A stretch of DNA of 64,000 bases from Anastrepha obliqua (taxonomy: Eukaryota > Arthropoda > Insecta > Diptera > Tephritidae). Within the stretch, counting starts at the first letter, position 1. Every line of letters begins with the position of its first letter. Where the stretch lies: positions 3,100,001-3,164,000 of the forward strand of contig NC_072896.1 in NCBI RefSeq assembly GCF_027943255.1. Direction: 5' to 3'. The position numbers and the translations under genes were made by a program. The notes beneath the pieces were generated by a model. The model was not told where the DNA came from. It saw nothing but the letters and a program-made list of their open reading frames with translations, and did no database searches. Of this stretch, positions 29,625 through 42,104 are shown piece after piece.

Positions 29625-31689
29625 TTTTAGGAGCGACAAAAATGCATTGTTGTATGAAGCGTAACAAACAATGAACTGAATATTGTTGACAGATGACAGA
29701 AGAAAAAAACAAGTCACTTGGGACGGTTTAAAAGTACTTCTAACGACATATATGGACTAATAGCTAAAAACCTCATTTCATGGTATCTACCTATATTGAC
29801 GATCGGTAATTTCGTTTAAAACATGGACAGCCACATACCAGCATTAGGAAATTAAGGTAGCATACTTGGGCCTATTTTGTACTTGTTGTATACTTCTGAA
29901 TTACCAGTTCCAGAATCCTGCATATATTTTGTGTAAACATTCTTGTAAACATGCTTGCAATGCAAAGTAGTTGGGCATGACGTTAGATGCTAAGCTTAAA
30001 GGTGGGCTAGGGTTAATTCCACTAAAAATATGCACTTATTTATGAATTTTTTTTGGAAAGATAATTCTTGTAAATTTATTTATCCATTTTTCACAAGAAA
30101 ATATACAAAATTGAGCCGTTGACAGCAGTTCTACGCAGACGTCTCGAAAAAAAGGCAATTTGCTGTGGACAGTTTTTCTCAGCATTGGATAGCCGAGTCG
30201 GAGCGGCCAACGGTTATAATGCTCTAACTTTGTGAGTTTTGCACCGATTGACTTAAAATTTGGGCACAACATTCTTGAGATTAGATACATTCATTTTCTC
30301 AAATAAACCAAAATCGATTTTTTTTACCCTAAAAACCCTACCCCCCCCCTTAAGTGGAAGCAGCATGCCAAGACTTAATTTAAAATACAAAAAATGTACC
30401 GGATTACGAACTAAAAGAAAAGGAAAATGGGTTTTGCTTCATTTGTTCCACAATTAGCTCCGCAAATATTTTTAATTTTTTTTCATATTTTTCGTAATGC
30501 TAGCTCTCTGCATATTAACAAATTTAAAAGATTTGCTAATAAAAATTCTGAATTAATTCGGTGCAAATTTAAGAGTTAAAGGAATTCCGTGCACTCTTTG
30601 ACATCAACCGAGATATTTGTTCCTGTGTAGGTAATCAAATATAACAAACCTAGATATTTAATTGAATTAGTTGACAAAAAGGTCATAAATCATAGTTTTA
30701 TTAAATTTTATGTTTCGCTCGTGTCCACCGCTGCATTCCGCTATTTTTAATCATCAAAAAGACTTCAGTACATGAAGTAATATTTTTATAGCATTCATTT
30801 CATTTTTGTTTATTTACATGCATATAATTATTTTGTTACCAAATTTAACGCCACGATTAACGATTACAAAATTGCATAAATGAAAATGACTTCAAATGTC
30901 GAACTAAAAAAAAAAACAACAAAAATAAAAAACGATTGGGCATGAAGTAGCAGCAGCAGCAGCAGCTAAAGTGGCAGTAGTGGCAACATATGTACATTCA
31001 CTTTCAAACTGGGCAGCAGTAACAGTAATAATAGCAGCAAAAATTACAGTAAAATAAAATAATTGTTTGTCTGTGAAGAATTGAAATCATAAAGTCATAA
31101 CAACAACGACCTTGACCGAAAACAATGAACCATAAAAGGTGTTGCTGCTGGCACACATACACATACCTATCTTTATCTAATTATATATGTATGGAGGTAT
31201 AAGAAAGCATGTGTGTTATTTGTTGCAATTACTGCAACTTAATTGTTGTTTGCCACAGCTGAGGATGCGTCGATGCCATTTCGTACGTTGTTGCTTAAAT
31301 AGAGCAAATGGTTGTTGGAGCTTAGCGGCTAAAAAACTTAGTAATCTTCGTACACGCACATATGCATGCCCACTAAGAGTTTATAGGAAGAGTTTACGTT
31401 TGAAAAGTGGAAGAAATATGGTATTTTTAGTATGTAATTAGTAATGGTTTTAAAATTTCTCGTAATAAGAGAAGTGAGTTTAAAATAGTAAATTGTGTAT
31501 ATTCCACTCTGAGCTTTCCTTATTACCCAATGCCATTACAAAGACAAAATTAAAATATGATTAACATACATCAGTTTCTCGTCCACCTTTTCATTGAGTT
31601 AAGACAAGTTCGTGCCTTAAGTCTTTAGTTTGCAGTCACATGGTATAGCTGCATTTTGAGGCTCACTTAATGGTGAATATAGAATGAGA
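29625..31689. other. Unassigned intergenic DNA
   Basis: No gene is supported. There is a run of Cs at 30341-30350 and a CAG triplet tract at about 30950-30966. Open frames here are short and featureless. Confidence 0.4.
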
Positions 31690-32259
31690 ATTCATTGTAC
31701 ATTACTTGACATTTTAAAAATTTTGGATAAGCATTTTTTTTTAAACAACCTAGTAGTAAATAACCTAATAAAATATGGTTCATCCAAACAACAGTAAACA
31801 GGATTGGTAGGGCCTAGACCGAGTGTTATGGCCAAGTGTCTAATACCTAAATGAACCAGTGTTACCTGCATTTTGTTTACGGACACAATCTAGAGGAAGT
31901 AGGATGAAAGGAGTATTCCGAACAGTAGTGGGTGTGGTTCTATGAGTGCCGCTGATACATATAAGTGCCATACATTGGACTTTCTGAAGCCTGTTTCTAA
32001 TCGTAGTCTTGTCGCGAGTCGTCCACCAGACTATAATTCCGTAAACGAGGATAGTTCTTATAACTGTCCTAAATAGCCCTTGAGTGTTCTCGGAGAAAGA
32101 CATTACCTGCATCTTATGGCCTTTTTGCATGAAAATAGGCTACACATAAATATTTGGCCCTATCTCCTATCTCCTCGAGAATCCTGTTTTCTGAGGGTTC
32201 ACAGCCAAACCGTATATGCATGGAGCCCATCTATACGAGTACAGCTTATTAAAGGGTTA
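31690..32259 (-). pseudogene. LINE, post-RT segment (downstream half of a split copy)
   Basis: On the minus strand, near 32215, it reads GLAVNPQKTG, the block after the RT active site. It then has GLFRTVIRTILVYGIIVWW, QKVQCMALICISGTHRTTPT and LLPLDCVRKQNA, the usual order in LOA/R1/I-type LINEs ahead of RNase H. Frameshifts are present. This is the downstream continuation of the RT remnant at 33491-34060. The two halves are separated by the 1.23-kb insertion. Confidence 0.7.
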
Positions 32260-32260
32260 G

Positions 32261-33490
32261 GGGTAGTCAACATTTTCAAAAAATTAAAGTATAATATCTT
32301 AATATATCTCTACATAAATCGATAGCATAACTTTAAATGCGTTTTTCTCAAAACTATGTTTTTTGAACTTGTGATCACTGCAACTTAAGTGGGAACGCCA
32401 CAGTGGGGGTAAAAAAATAGTCGATTTTTGGGAATTTCTTTTGTGAGTAATAATAATTATTGGAGGATCGGACGAAAGGCAATTTATTAAATATATATTA
32501 GACTATGTTGATGTAAATTTTTATTAAAAAATATTGAAAATTGACAAATTTCTGTAAATAAACGTAACGAGTTAAAAAAAAAATAATGACGTCATCTGGT
32601 GGCAGCGATACAGTAATGAATAATCATCTGAAATGTTGTTTTTTTTTTTTGTCAAATGGTGGTGATTTGAATTTCGATGTGTGTTTTTCACCATTTTTTT
32701 GATTTTCAACAGGCCCAAAAAAATAGTTATTTTCAAAATTTTGAAAATCGGCTACGTACAACGATAGCCAATGCGATAACAAAAAATTTGAAAAAAAAGA
32801 AAATTTAAATCGGTTCATTGGTCTTCGAGAAATCGTTGCCACCATATCAAAAAAAAGTCGTTTCGAGGGCGCTCACTTAAGTGCACATAGAATCGGGAAT
32901 AAAGCGAATTTCGCTTTAAATTTTTTATCACATTTTCTTGAGTAGTTATACTAACAATTCATGAAAAAAAAATCTCTTTTTTTGAATTTTCACAGTGGCG
33001 TTCCCCTCTTAAAAACCGCTTGGTAGATCGCAATAAAATGTATACTGCTTTTGAAAAACATAAAAAACTCTTGCCTGATCGAAAGATTTTTTTTTAATTT
33101 CGATTTTTTTAAACAAATTAGTTGTCGGGTTTTTTCTCGAAAATTTGAAAAATATTTCCTGAGGCTGCCATATTGTTAATTTTGAAAAAACAACGCTTTG
33201 TTCAGGCACAAGATTATCTATTAATAAAACTAATTTCTCTTATCGGACTGATTTTAGATTAATCTCCAAGGACTTGTGATGATCATCGCGAGGGACTTCT
33301 GGAGAAATGGGGCTCGACACAAACAGCGATAGCTTTTACAATTATTGATTTATTTTTTTGAAATTTTGCTTAAGTCAAGTCGAAACATGATGTTTCTAAT
33401 GCCAAGTTTTTATTTTTCTAAAATAAAGCAATTGACTAGCCACAAAAAAAATGATAGAAAATCATAATTTTTTCGGGCCTCTGACTACCC
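32261..33490. mobile_element. Unclassified inverted-repeat insertion (1230 bp) inside a LINE
   Basis: The segment begins GGGTAGTCA (32261-32269) and ends TGACTACCC (33482-33490), a perfect 9-bp terminal inverted repeat exactly where the LINE coding is interrupted. A second inverted pair lies inside: GGGAACGCCACAGTG at 32391-32405 and CACAGTGGCGTTCCC at 32991-33005, 14 of 15 matching as inverted copies. The palindrome CACTTAAGTG occurs near 32875. There is no recognisable transposase, so it is probably a non-autonomous DNA element. I could not identify a clear target duplication. Two nested elements are also possible. Confidence 0.5.
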
Positions 33491-34060
33491 GTAGAGTTGA
33501 AAGATATTTGCCACATGTGGCAACAGCTATGTCATCTGCGTAAGCAATTACTTTACAGCCCCGACCTTCGAGCATCATAAGCAGATCGTTGACAATCAGA
33601 TTCCATGGAGGAGGAGAATGAACACCTACTTGAGAAGTTTATCTGGAAACTGTGCGAGCGGTGCAAGTATCACAAAATTTGGAAATTATTTTCCGACTAA
33701 CTAGTCGGCTGCGTACTAGTAGTCTAATTTGCACATCAATTCCAACCTTATAAAGGGCCGGGAGTAAACGCACCTTCAATGTCTAGGGTGACTGCTAGAG
33801 TATGTGTTTTAATTGAGAAAGATTTCTTAATAGTATCCACAAGTGGGAGCATGGTAATGTCGGTTGATCTACCTTTAGTGTAAACATGCTGAGTTGCCGA
33901 GAAGTTACCACCGTTCAAGCAAACTTTTATGTGAAGGTCGATCAAACATTCCAGAGGTTTTATGATTTCATGGGTTTTCATGGTTAACATGAATGACAAA
34001 CAAAGTTCTTGTTGAATTCTGCTCTAAAGGTCTCAGGGCGGAAATTATATTTGAAAACAT
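33491..34060 (-). pseudogene. LINE reverse transcriptase core (upstream half of a split copy)
   Basis: The minus-strand frame from 33999 reads FSATQHVYTKGRSTDITM, then SFSIKTHTLAVTLDIEGAF, the palm-domain block with the first catalytic aspartate. Near 33600-33510 a second frame reads PWNLIVNDLLMMLEGRGC, then VIAYADDIAVATCGKYLSTL. That segment contains the YADD active site. Stops and frameshifts separate the pieces, and a short stretch of the fingers/palm is missing. The copy is 5' truncated and broken by the adjoining insertion. The style is LOA or R1-like. Confidence 0.75.
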
Positions 34061-35585
34061 TTTATAAATATATTTTCAATAAATATTCGTACATTCGTAT
34101 AAAATTTTAAAATGATAATATTAAAAAAAAAAAAATTGGATCCCCCTTGTCTTTGGCAAAGTTGATTCTGGAGACATCCTCTTGGAGTAACCAACATTTG
34201 GCAGTGAGTTTAGTCTCCTGACAAGTTATTGATGTGTAAATATATTATATATATTTCGAGCAGAATAAAAAGTAACGTTTTGTTTGAACAAAATCTCGTA
34301 TATGAGACGGCCTAGAGATGAATGCCAAAGCCTGCACACAATGAGTTTACTTCTTTACACAAACAAGCCCACAAACAGTCTTTTCAACCTTCGAATGCAT
34401 TGAAATGTAAATGCCCGCGAATGTCTGGTAAAAAAATAAATGGTTATCTCTTTTATCCAAAGTGTACTTAAATTAAGATTTGCATACAATTTTCATATCA
34501 ATAAACTGAGTGGTAGCACAGTAACTTCTAACTGGCCACCTGTGAAAAATCAAAACATAGCTTGTTTATAGGAGTTGATGAAAAATATTTTTAGAAAAGA
34601 GATATTGTTAGAAATTGCAAAATATGTTTTTTACGGTGAACGTGTATTTTGTTTTTCTTTTTTTTTAATTTTGTTTGCATACCTTGTGAATTACGAAAAT
34701 TCAAACTTCTGTGACACACTTTCAGAATAACATTTTTATTGTTCATAAAAATAGTTGCTGATATTTATACGGATTTGCAATCGCGGTATTTATGCTGTGA
34801 CATTTTTGCCAGTTTTAAAATTGTTTAGCATTAGAAAATATTGATTATAAAATTAACAAGTAACTAAATATTGAAAGATATTGAAGAAACATGTGAAAAA
34901 GTAATTTGCTTTGGCATTAGTGCATAAACTTAAAATTATCGAGAGGCAGATTTTTTTGTCTATTTTGAACAAAGAAAACTCGTCTCTGCATCTATTATGT
35001 GTTTTGGCATTTAAATTACAAAAATTTATGTTTTCAACATTTAAAAAGCACTAAAATGAGTTCTCCATAAAAGCTGTTGACATCGGGGAGAATAATAGCA
35101 ATATGGTAATTAGTACCAATTTTGGTAGTGATCGCATGGTAGCTTTTCCGAAAACTTCTTAAGGCTATAAAATTTACATACGTAAATAATTTTGAAAGGT
35201 ATTGTGCCAAACGGTGCCAGATCTATTACTATTGTTCCATATTGTTATACTTGATTCAAAGATTACGACTATTGTCGTTATAAGTGTTAGATAAATTGGT
35301 CAAGGTATGAATGGACATTTTATGTGTACTCGTGTGTATGTTATGTATAAAGCATTTGAAAGTAAACGAATAAATAAATTTATAAATAATAAATGTTTAT
35401 CAAAATTTGAAGATTGCATAACAAAAGTGGTATTAAATTCCCAGAACAGGCATATAAAAATATATTAAAATGTATTCATTGTCACCAAAATCCAAAACTG
35501 CTCTGTTTTCAAAGTTTGTGGGCGAATGGTTATACTCTTATCCTTGAATATATTGTCCGGCCATTTTTTCCAAATTTCTGGTCGG
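34061..35585. other. Unassigned AT-rich DNA
   Basis: No gene or matched repeat was recognised. Confidence 0.4.
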
Positions 35586-35589
35586 TTAC

Positions 35590-35670
35590 GCATTCTGCTC
35601 AAATACGGCGATTATCAATGCGGCTTCAGAGCAGAGCGATCAACAATTGACCAGTTGGCAAACGCAAGTT
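35590..35670 (+). pseudogene. Short LINE reverse transcriptase scrap
   Basis: A plus-strand frame reads DYQCGFRAERSTIDQLA. This matches the RT block usually seen as YQ-GFR-GRSTIDQ in RTE/jockey-like LINEs. No neighbouring RT block is recognisable. It is therefore a scrap of under 100 bases, and class cannot be set. Confidence 0.45.
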
Positions 35671-37414
35671 GCAGATGGCAGTGACATTGGCAGCACTTTT
35701 CTCGATTCATTATTTTGTTGAATACATTGTTTTATATAATTGAAAGAATTCTATATAAATATATGAACAGTGGAATGTGTGTATTAGCATCAAAGACATT
35801 TTATGATTTAAAAAACTAAAAGTACACATAAATATCAATATTTGCTTACTACTAAATAAACTTTGAAATTATTAACTTAAAAATAGAAATAAGTAAGCAT
35901 TTGCTTAAAGTAAAACCGCTGCAGCAAAACAGACCAAGAATTTAAGCTTTAATTGCATACTTAAAAAAAAAAAAAAATTACAAACAAATTTAAATAAAAA
36001 TTCACACACTATTAATCTTTACTTTAGTTAAGTACGCCGAAAATGGCAAAAAACAAAAACAAATAAATTCAATACTCCTAATTTTGGTTCGGTGTGAAAA
36101 GTTAAACCCCTAATGAGTATTATTGAAAAATTATTGCCACAAAACGCATTATTAGTTCACACCAGCTATTAAGTTATTGTTTTTTTTTCAGTTGAGTTTT
36201 CATTTCGCTTTCAAATAAACCTTAATCGCTTAATTAAATCATTAACTTTTTCGGAATTTGCATTTGCCACCGTAGCCGTCGTTTCCCAATTCATTTTTCC
36301 TTTTTCCTCAATGTCTGCCTTCATATTCGCAGTTTACACATTTGGACCGTCAATTAGTAATCTATGTAGTGTATGCAAGTGTGTTGGCTTCAACATTCAT
36401 TTAAACATCGTTAAGGCTGTTAGTAGGGCAGTGCTTAAAAATGCAAATTTAAATTTTTAAAGGACGTTTCAATTTATTTTGTTCCGTGCATGAAATAAGG
36501 ATCATCACACAAATTTCAAAATTTTAAAACATATTTTAAGAGTCGCTATCAGAGTTTAAAAAAATTTAAAATTTTCAAATTTCAATATATAATATTAAAT
36601 TTATTTATAAACCTTGAATCTCAACAACTAATGCTACCAGAATTCAGAATCTATGCTTCGTTTTAAAATATTTTTTATTAAAAGGTCAATATCAGGCAAT
36701 ATCGGTGAATAAACTGATTTAAGATAAAATAAAATTAACAAATAATTATTTCATAAAAATAATTTAACAAAAACTAAATATAATACATAATACCTATTTA
36801 ATAAGTCAGCTATCTCACGGGACTCTATTTAAACAGTGTAAAGGAGCTAAACAGTATTTTTTTATGCTTTTTCGCAGCAACTGTCGATTTATTCGAACGC
36901 AAGTTTAGTTGGATTTTATTAAAATTCAATAAAATTTACTTACCCAAAATGAATTTATTTTGTCATCAGTATGTTCCTCTAAGAAGACAGAATCTGAAGT
37001 TCATCAAGTTACCTTTTGCTGATGAAAATCTACATTCATAGCTGTGTGCTTATTGTGTGTCTATAAATGATTTATTGCTCTTAAAGAACTTCAAAGAGTA
37101 CGCGAATGTTGACAAGATGTACTATGAAGAAATTTCTAGACTAATAGTGGCATTTGGCTGAAGAAATAGTTAGTTGAAATTGAATTTTTTTATAACAATG
37201 TCCCTTTTGGAAAAAAAAAAAAATAGCACAAGCCTTGAAAAATTAAGACAATTTTGAACACTTGAATGATGTCATCCACCATAAAAGACTTTCCTGTAAG
37301 GAGCAATATGTAGTTATTGAGTTTTACGGATTTACCGTTTGATTGTAGTATCAGATAAAAAAATAGTAATTGCTGTGGTTGACCTACAACTACGAAACAA
37401 ACATTAAAACTCTG
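35671..37414. other. Unassigned AT-rich DNA
   Basis: No gene or matched repeat was recognised. Sequence is strongly AT-biased with A and T runs. Confidence 0.4.
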
Positions 37415-39340
37415 AATTGAATGATCTCAGAAAATCCAACAAAACAGTCGACAAGCAAAAATATTTGCAGGCAAAGCAATTGGTTAGGAACACATGCCAG
37501 AAAGCCAAGAAGGATTGTTATGAAGAACTGGAAGAGAGAATCAATAAAACCGCAAATTCAAAAGAATGGTGGAGCTTTGCCAAAGAAATAAGGGGAGAAT
37601 CATTTAAAGTTGGTGTAGATATTACGACATCGGAGTTTAACAAAAGATATTCATTATGCAGTTGCTTTGCATACAGATATGGTCCTTGATAAAGATGTAA
37701 CAATAATCGAAGTCCAACAAATAATTAAACATGCTAAAACAAACAAACCACCTGGAGAAGACAGAATAGCTTATGAGTTACTAAAGGCTGCCTCAACATA
37801 ATTTATCATGGACCTAACGAAAGTATACAACATAATCGAGACTGGAAAAATCGAATCTTTAAAAAAGGAAATGCAAATATAGCACGAAACTATCAGGGAA
37901 TATCCTTTGTGAACTGCATCGCAAAAGTTTTAATGGTGTTGATTAATGAAAGACTTACAAACTGGATGCAAAACATTAACATGCTCACTGAATTTCAAGC
38001 CGGCTTCAGAAAAAACTATTCAACGGTGGATAATATATACAATCTTGCATCTATAATACATTTAAAGTTTAACGAAAACGAAAGAGTTTATGCATACTTT
38101 GTGGATTTCAAAGCGGCTTTCGACAGGGTACCCAGGAGGCCATTAACGTACAAACTTCGACAGATGGGATTATCCAACAAAATAACAAATCTGATTGAAA
38201 ATATATATTCGTATACGAGAACAGCAGTTTGGACAGGAAGGGAAGTATCAGATTACTTTGAAACCGGTACAGCGGTGAAACAAGGTTGTCCGTTATCACC
38301 GTTACTCTCCACATTATACCTGAATGATCTACATGACTGTTTGAAAGGTGGTCTACTGATTGATGGAATAAATCTACGGCTTCTTCTATATACTGATGAT
38401 ATTGTTCTCTTAGCTGATAATCCTAATGTCATGCAATCTATGATTAAAAAACTAGAAATATATTGTGCTGAGTGGAACATGGAAGTAAATTTAATGAAAT
38501 CTGAGATGATGGTCTTTAGAAAAGGTGGTCAACTAGGCAAGGCAGAAAAATGGTGGTAAAAAGGTGAGGAAATAAAAGTGGTAGCAGAATATAAATATCT
38601 TGGTGTCATTCTCACATCCAAAACTGCGTTTGCTAAACATGTGCAAGCCAGAAATAATTCAGCAAAAGCTAGCATTAATAGTACATGGACCAATTTCATA
38701 GCTAAGCCATACATATGAAATACATTTGGAAAACTATCTATTTACAAATACAACAGCAGTAGACAAACTTACGCAGTGCATATTACGAAAAAAGGTGTTT
38801 TGGATCAAACAACTCAATGACTTAGGTATGGAGTTTGGCCTAAAGCTTGAAGAAAACATAATTGCCATGGACTGGCAAGATCGCTGTATCCAGCTTTTAT
38901 CAAACATTAAACTACAAAATTTAAACATGGCCAAACAAAAAGCACTATCAAGCACCACACGAATATATAAAGACTTAGATCACTCAAAAGGAGAATCATA
39001 CTTTAGAGAAGATATGCGGATAGCCGACATAACAACAATATTTGAAGCAAGATGTGGTTTGTTATAACTGAATGCAATAGCTTATGGAAACGCGATAAAA
39101 ATTTGTACAGTATGCAACTCAAACGAAGAAGAAGACATGTATCACTTCTTAGGAAGGTGCCCTGTACTGAAGGAAATCAGTCAAAGATACTTAAATGCAG
39201 AGAAGCTAAACGACGCTGAAGTAATATATATACTAAATGGCCAAAATTGGAGAACACTAACTGGCTTCATATACTCAGCCTGGCACTCTAGAGATTTTCT
39301 TATATCAGAGTTCAATTATTAATTAATTTAAGAGCGGTGA
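37415..39340 (+). pseudogene. LINE with YTDD reverse transcriptase and C-terminal zinc knuckle
   Basis: This is the longest LINE remnant, coding in about six shifted frames. The first (37417-37689) is the lysine-rich linker before RT. Then KPPGEDRIAYELLKAAS (about 37750) and GISFVNCIAKVLMVLINERL open the RT. The frame 37909-38559 carries QAGFRKNYSTVDNIYNLASI, FVDFKAAFDRVPRRPL, TAVKQGCPLSPLLSTLYLND, and the active site LLYTDDIVLLAD. Then come YKYLGVILTSK and the thumb region. The frame 38726-39067 continues to EARCGL. The last (39137-39322) completes a C-x2-C, H, C knuckle of ICTVCNSNEEEDMYHFLGRC type. There is no endonuclease, so it is 5' truncated. The RT retains all visible catalytic blocks but the frame is broken. 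I could not assign the clade. Confidence 0.8.
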
Positions 39341-39567
39341 CAGACAACATCGTTATCGTCAAACAAATTTTTATTTATTTCTTTGTTTACTTTAATATAT
39401 TAAATGAATTAATATATGAATCAAATCAATTGTTAACCATATTTTTTTATAAATTAAATTAAAGAATTCCCTACTTCTACTTTGAATTGATATTTTAAAA
39501 TATAGCCAAACCCAGGACGATGAATTTAAATCACCGATAGATTTTTCTTTTTAAGTGTAATTAGAAC

Positions 39568-39781
39568 GTAGTTGATGTTGTTACACAAAGGGACCTACAG
39601 TTTTAGGCCGACTCTGAATAGCAGATATTTTTATATGGATTTTTTTCATGGCAGAATTACTCTCGGAGGTTTGCCATTGCGTGTCGAGGTGTGATCATTT
39701 TGGTGTTTCATTCTCGGAGATTCGAACCTATGCACTTCCGAATCGTATTCACGAACCGAACCATTCAGCTAAAGCGGCTGT
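39568..39781 (-). repeat. tRNA-derived SINE, copy D, partial
   Basis: Minus orientation, diverged and truncated at its 3' side (starts within the body near 39568). It keeps the CTGTAGGTCCC, AACCTCCGAGAGTAATTCTG and CGAATCTCCGAGAATG-type landmarks. The tRNA-like head lies at 39740-39781, with the A-box region GCTGAATGGTTCGG. It has more substitutions than copies B and C, so it is probably older. No flanking duplication was recognised. Confidence 0.6.
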
Positions 39782-42100
39782 CATAATAGTGACTAATAAT
39801 ACAGAAATCAACGTAAAACGGACAGAAGTCGACTTTAAATCTAAGAATAGACATTTTGGTGCTTTTCGATGCTTAACCCTTAAAGGGTAGAATCAGTCCT
39901 TAAAACCATGCTATAACTTTTTAATAAAATTTCTATAATTTCTTTTTAATAACTATAAAAAACGAGATGGCTGTCCAGGCATCGGTTAGGCAGATTTTTT
40001 TACTACAATAGTATTTAAGAACCACCCTACTAAGTAGATACATAGTAAATTATGCACACATAGTAAAGCACATAATCGTTTACAAAAATCATCGCTTCAA
40101 GGCAGCAGCTCAGTACGTTTAGTGAGCTAATCAGCTGGCCATTTAGTTATAATCACTTACTAACAATCACCTAAAGGCAGCGGCGTTTAGTCGTAGTGGT
40201 CAAAGCCATAGGCTTGCAACAGATATGTGCTTCGACCGCGCCGTCATGCTAGGTATTGCAACATTTTATATTTTTCAATTTAAAGAGCAACTGCAATGGT
40301 CATGCTTACCTACCTATACTTATAACATTGACCTTGAAAGCCGATAATTATACGTAATATTGGCAGTAAAATGAAAAAGGTATTTTTCATGGCATTCGAT
40401 ATTTTTCTCTAATTATTTTTTGTAAGGTTTTTCATAATTTTTTTCCAGTATATTAACATAAACGATAGTAGGTTTTAAAGTAGTTTAAGACAATATGAGA
40501 AGCAGTCTAACAATTCTAGTTTGTTCAAGCGAAGGGTTACCTATTTATTTAAGGAGTTAAGTTTAATTATTTCATTATAGAAACAAGCGGGGTTCAAAAG
40601 TAATTCCATTATAAATTACCAGAATGTTAGATTAGTCTGTGCTAAGTGGCCCAGTTGCTTTTAAAAATCACTTGATTTTTGTCCTGGAGAAATTTTCTTA
40701 GTCCTTTAATAAACCAGCACACACTTTTGGACGAGTCCAATTAAGGCCTCTAGCGGTGCTGAGCAAATCCTCGAATAAATAATTTCTAAATAATCTGAAG
40801 CATCTTTTTGAAGTATGTGTATTTCGTGGATGAAATGCTGAATGGACTCTTCTCCGTATAAAAATCCTTACTTGGCGGACGGCCATGTAGCCAATAGTCT
40901 AGTGGTTTTCGTCATTTCTTCTCTAATAACAGAGTTGTGTTTGACGTTTGTGTTTTTGCGAGATCCGTTAGGTTACTTTTTTTGCACTTTACCAAGGTGA
41001 TTGTTTCAATATATGCAACAGCCAAATCTCTTGAAATACCACCGAAATATCACTCAATGTTACATTAAAACTATTTTTTTTGTTCAAAGGGGTTGGACAG
41101 TTAAAGCAGAAAACCGAATCAGTTACGTTTGAAACTTTGTAGTTAGAATGATTTCCTATATAAATTTGATATCAAAAGAAGGACTTTTTTGCCTCTAGTT
41201 CAGGTTCAATGAGAAGCTAGAATTTAAAAAGTCAGTGGCAATCATAATTAATTGTAAAACTCGTGTCATAATTTCCTGCATTATTTGTAAATTTAATAAC
41301 ACATAAGGTTAGTTCTGCTTACAAAGTTAAAACTAACATACAACTATTTAGTATAGCACTGGCTACTGAGAACTTTTGCTCTTTTTATAAACTTATTTTG
41401 CGCGAAAGAGAGAACAACTGTTCCGAGTAACAAGAAAAATGTTCAAAAATTAAAGGCATTTTTGAACCACTTTAGACTTGCAATTTAAAATTCAATAGGC
41501 GGTAACTCTGTATATTCGAAGCTTTTCTAGAGAATTCTGTGTGTACAATTCTGACGAAAATTTGTTGATTTTCTTAAGATTTTGTATAAAGGTTGAAACT
41601 ACGATTTATACTGTTTTTGTAGGGATATTAATTTTATTTTTGATAAAAAAATTACTAAACTCGAATAAGAAACATGAAATGAACTGTCAAAATTGCCAAA
41701 AAGTTTTTCTCGTATAGCCCTGATTAGAAATATAAAAGCTTATCTTAAAGCTTATGAGGATTTTGACTGCATTTTTAAGTATATTTTTAAAATTTAATGC
41801 CATATTTTAAGTACCTAAAATAAGTTTTTAAGAGCATATTTGGGACTGCATACATTTGTAAAAAAAGTAGTACGAGCTGCCAGATAAAACGACTCTATAT
41901 TAAAATTTATGAAGATCTCTGCCTGAGGAGTAAACAATTTAAAACTCAGAAACTACTTACATTTTTTATTATTTGCTTAGTCGCAATTTTTTAGAAACAA
42001 AATTAAAGTGCTGATGTTGCTGCAGACATCAAGGATTAGGAATTCAGATGAAGTCTTTAGTCCAAAATTAATTTCCCTTCATTAGTGCACTGGAAGGTGC
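39782..42100. other. Unassigned AT-rich DNA
   Basis: No gene is supported. A compact TTAACCCTTAAAGGGTA at 39874-39890 is nearly palindromic and resembles a piggyBac-type TTAA target with adjoining CCC end, but no partner end was found. Confidence 0.4.
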
Positions 42101-42104
42101 ACAT

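Noticed and set aside
32261..33490. P-element or hAT assignment for the 1.23-kb insert
   Set aside because: The ends do not match known P or hAT termini and no 8-bp duplication is visible.
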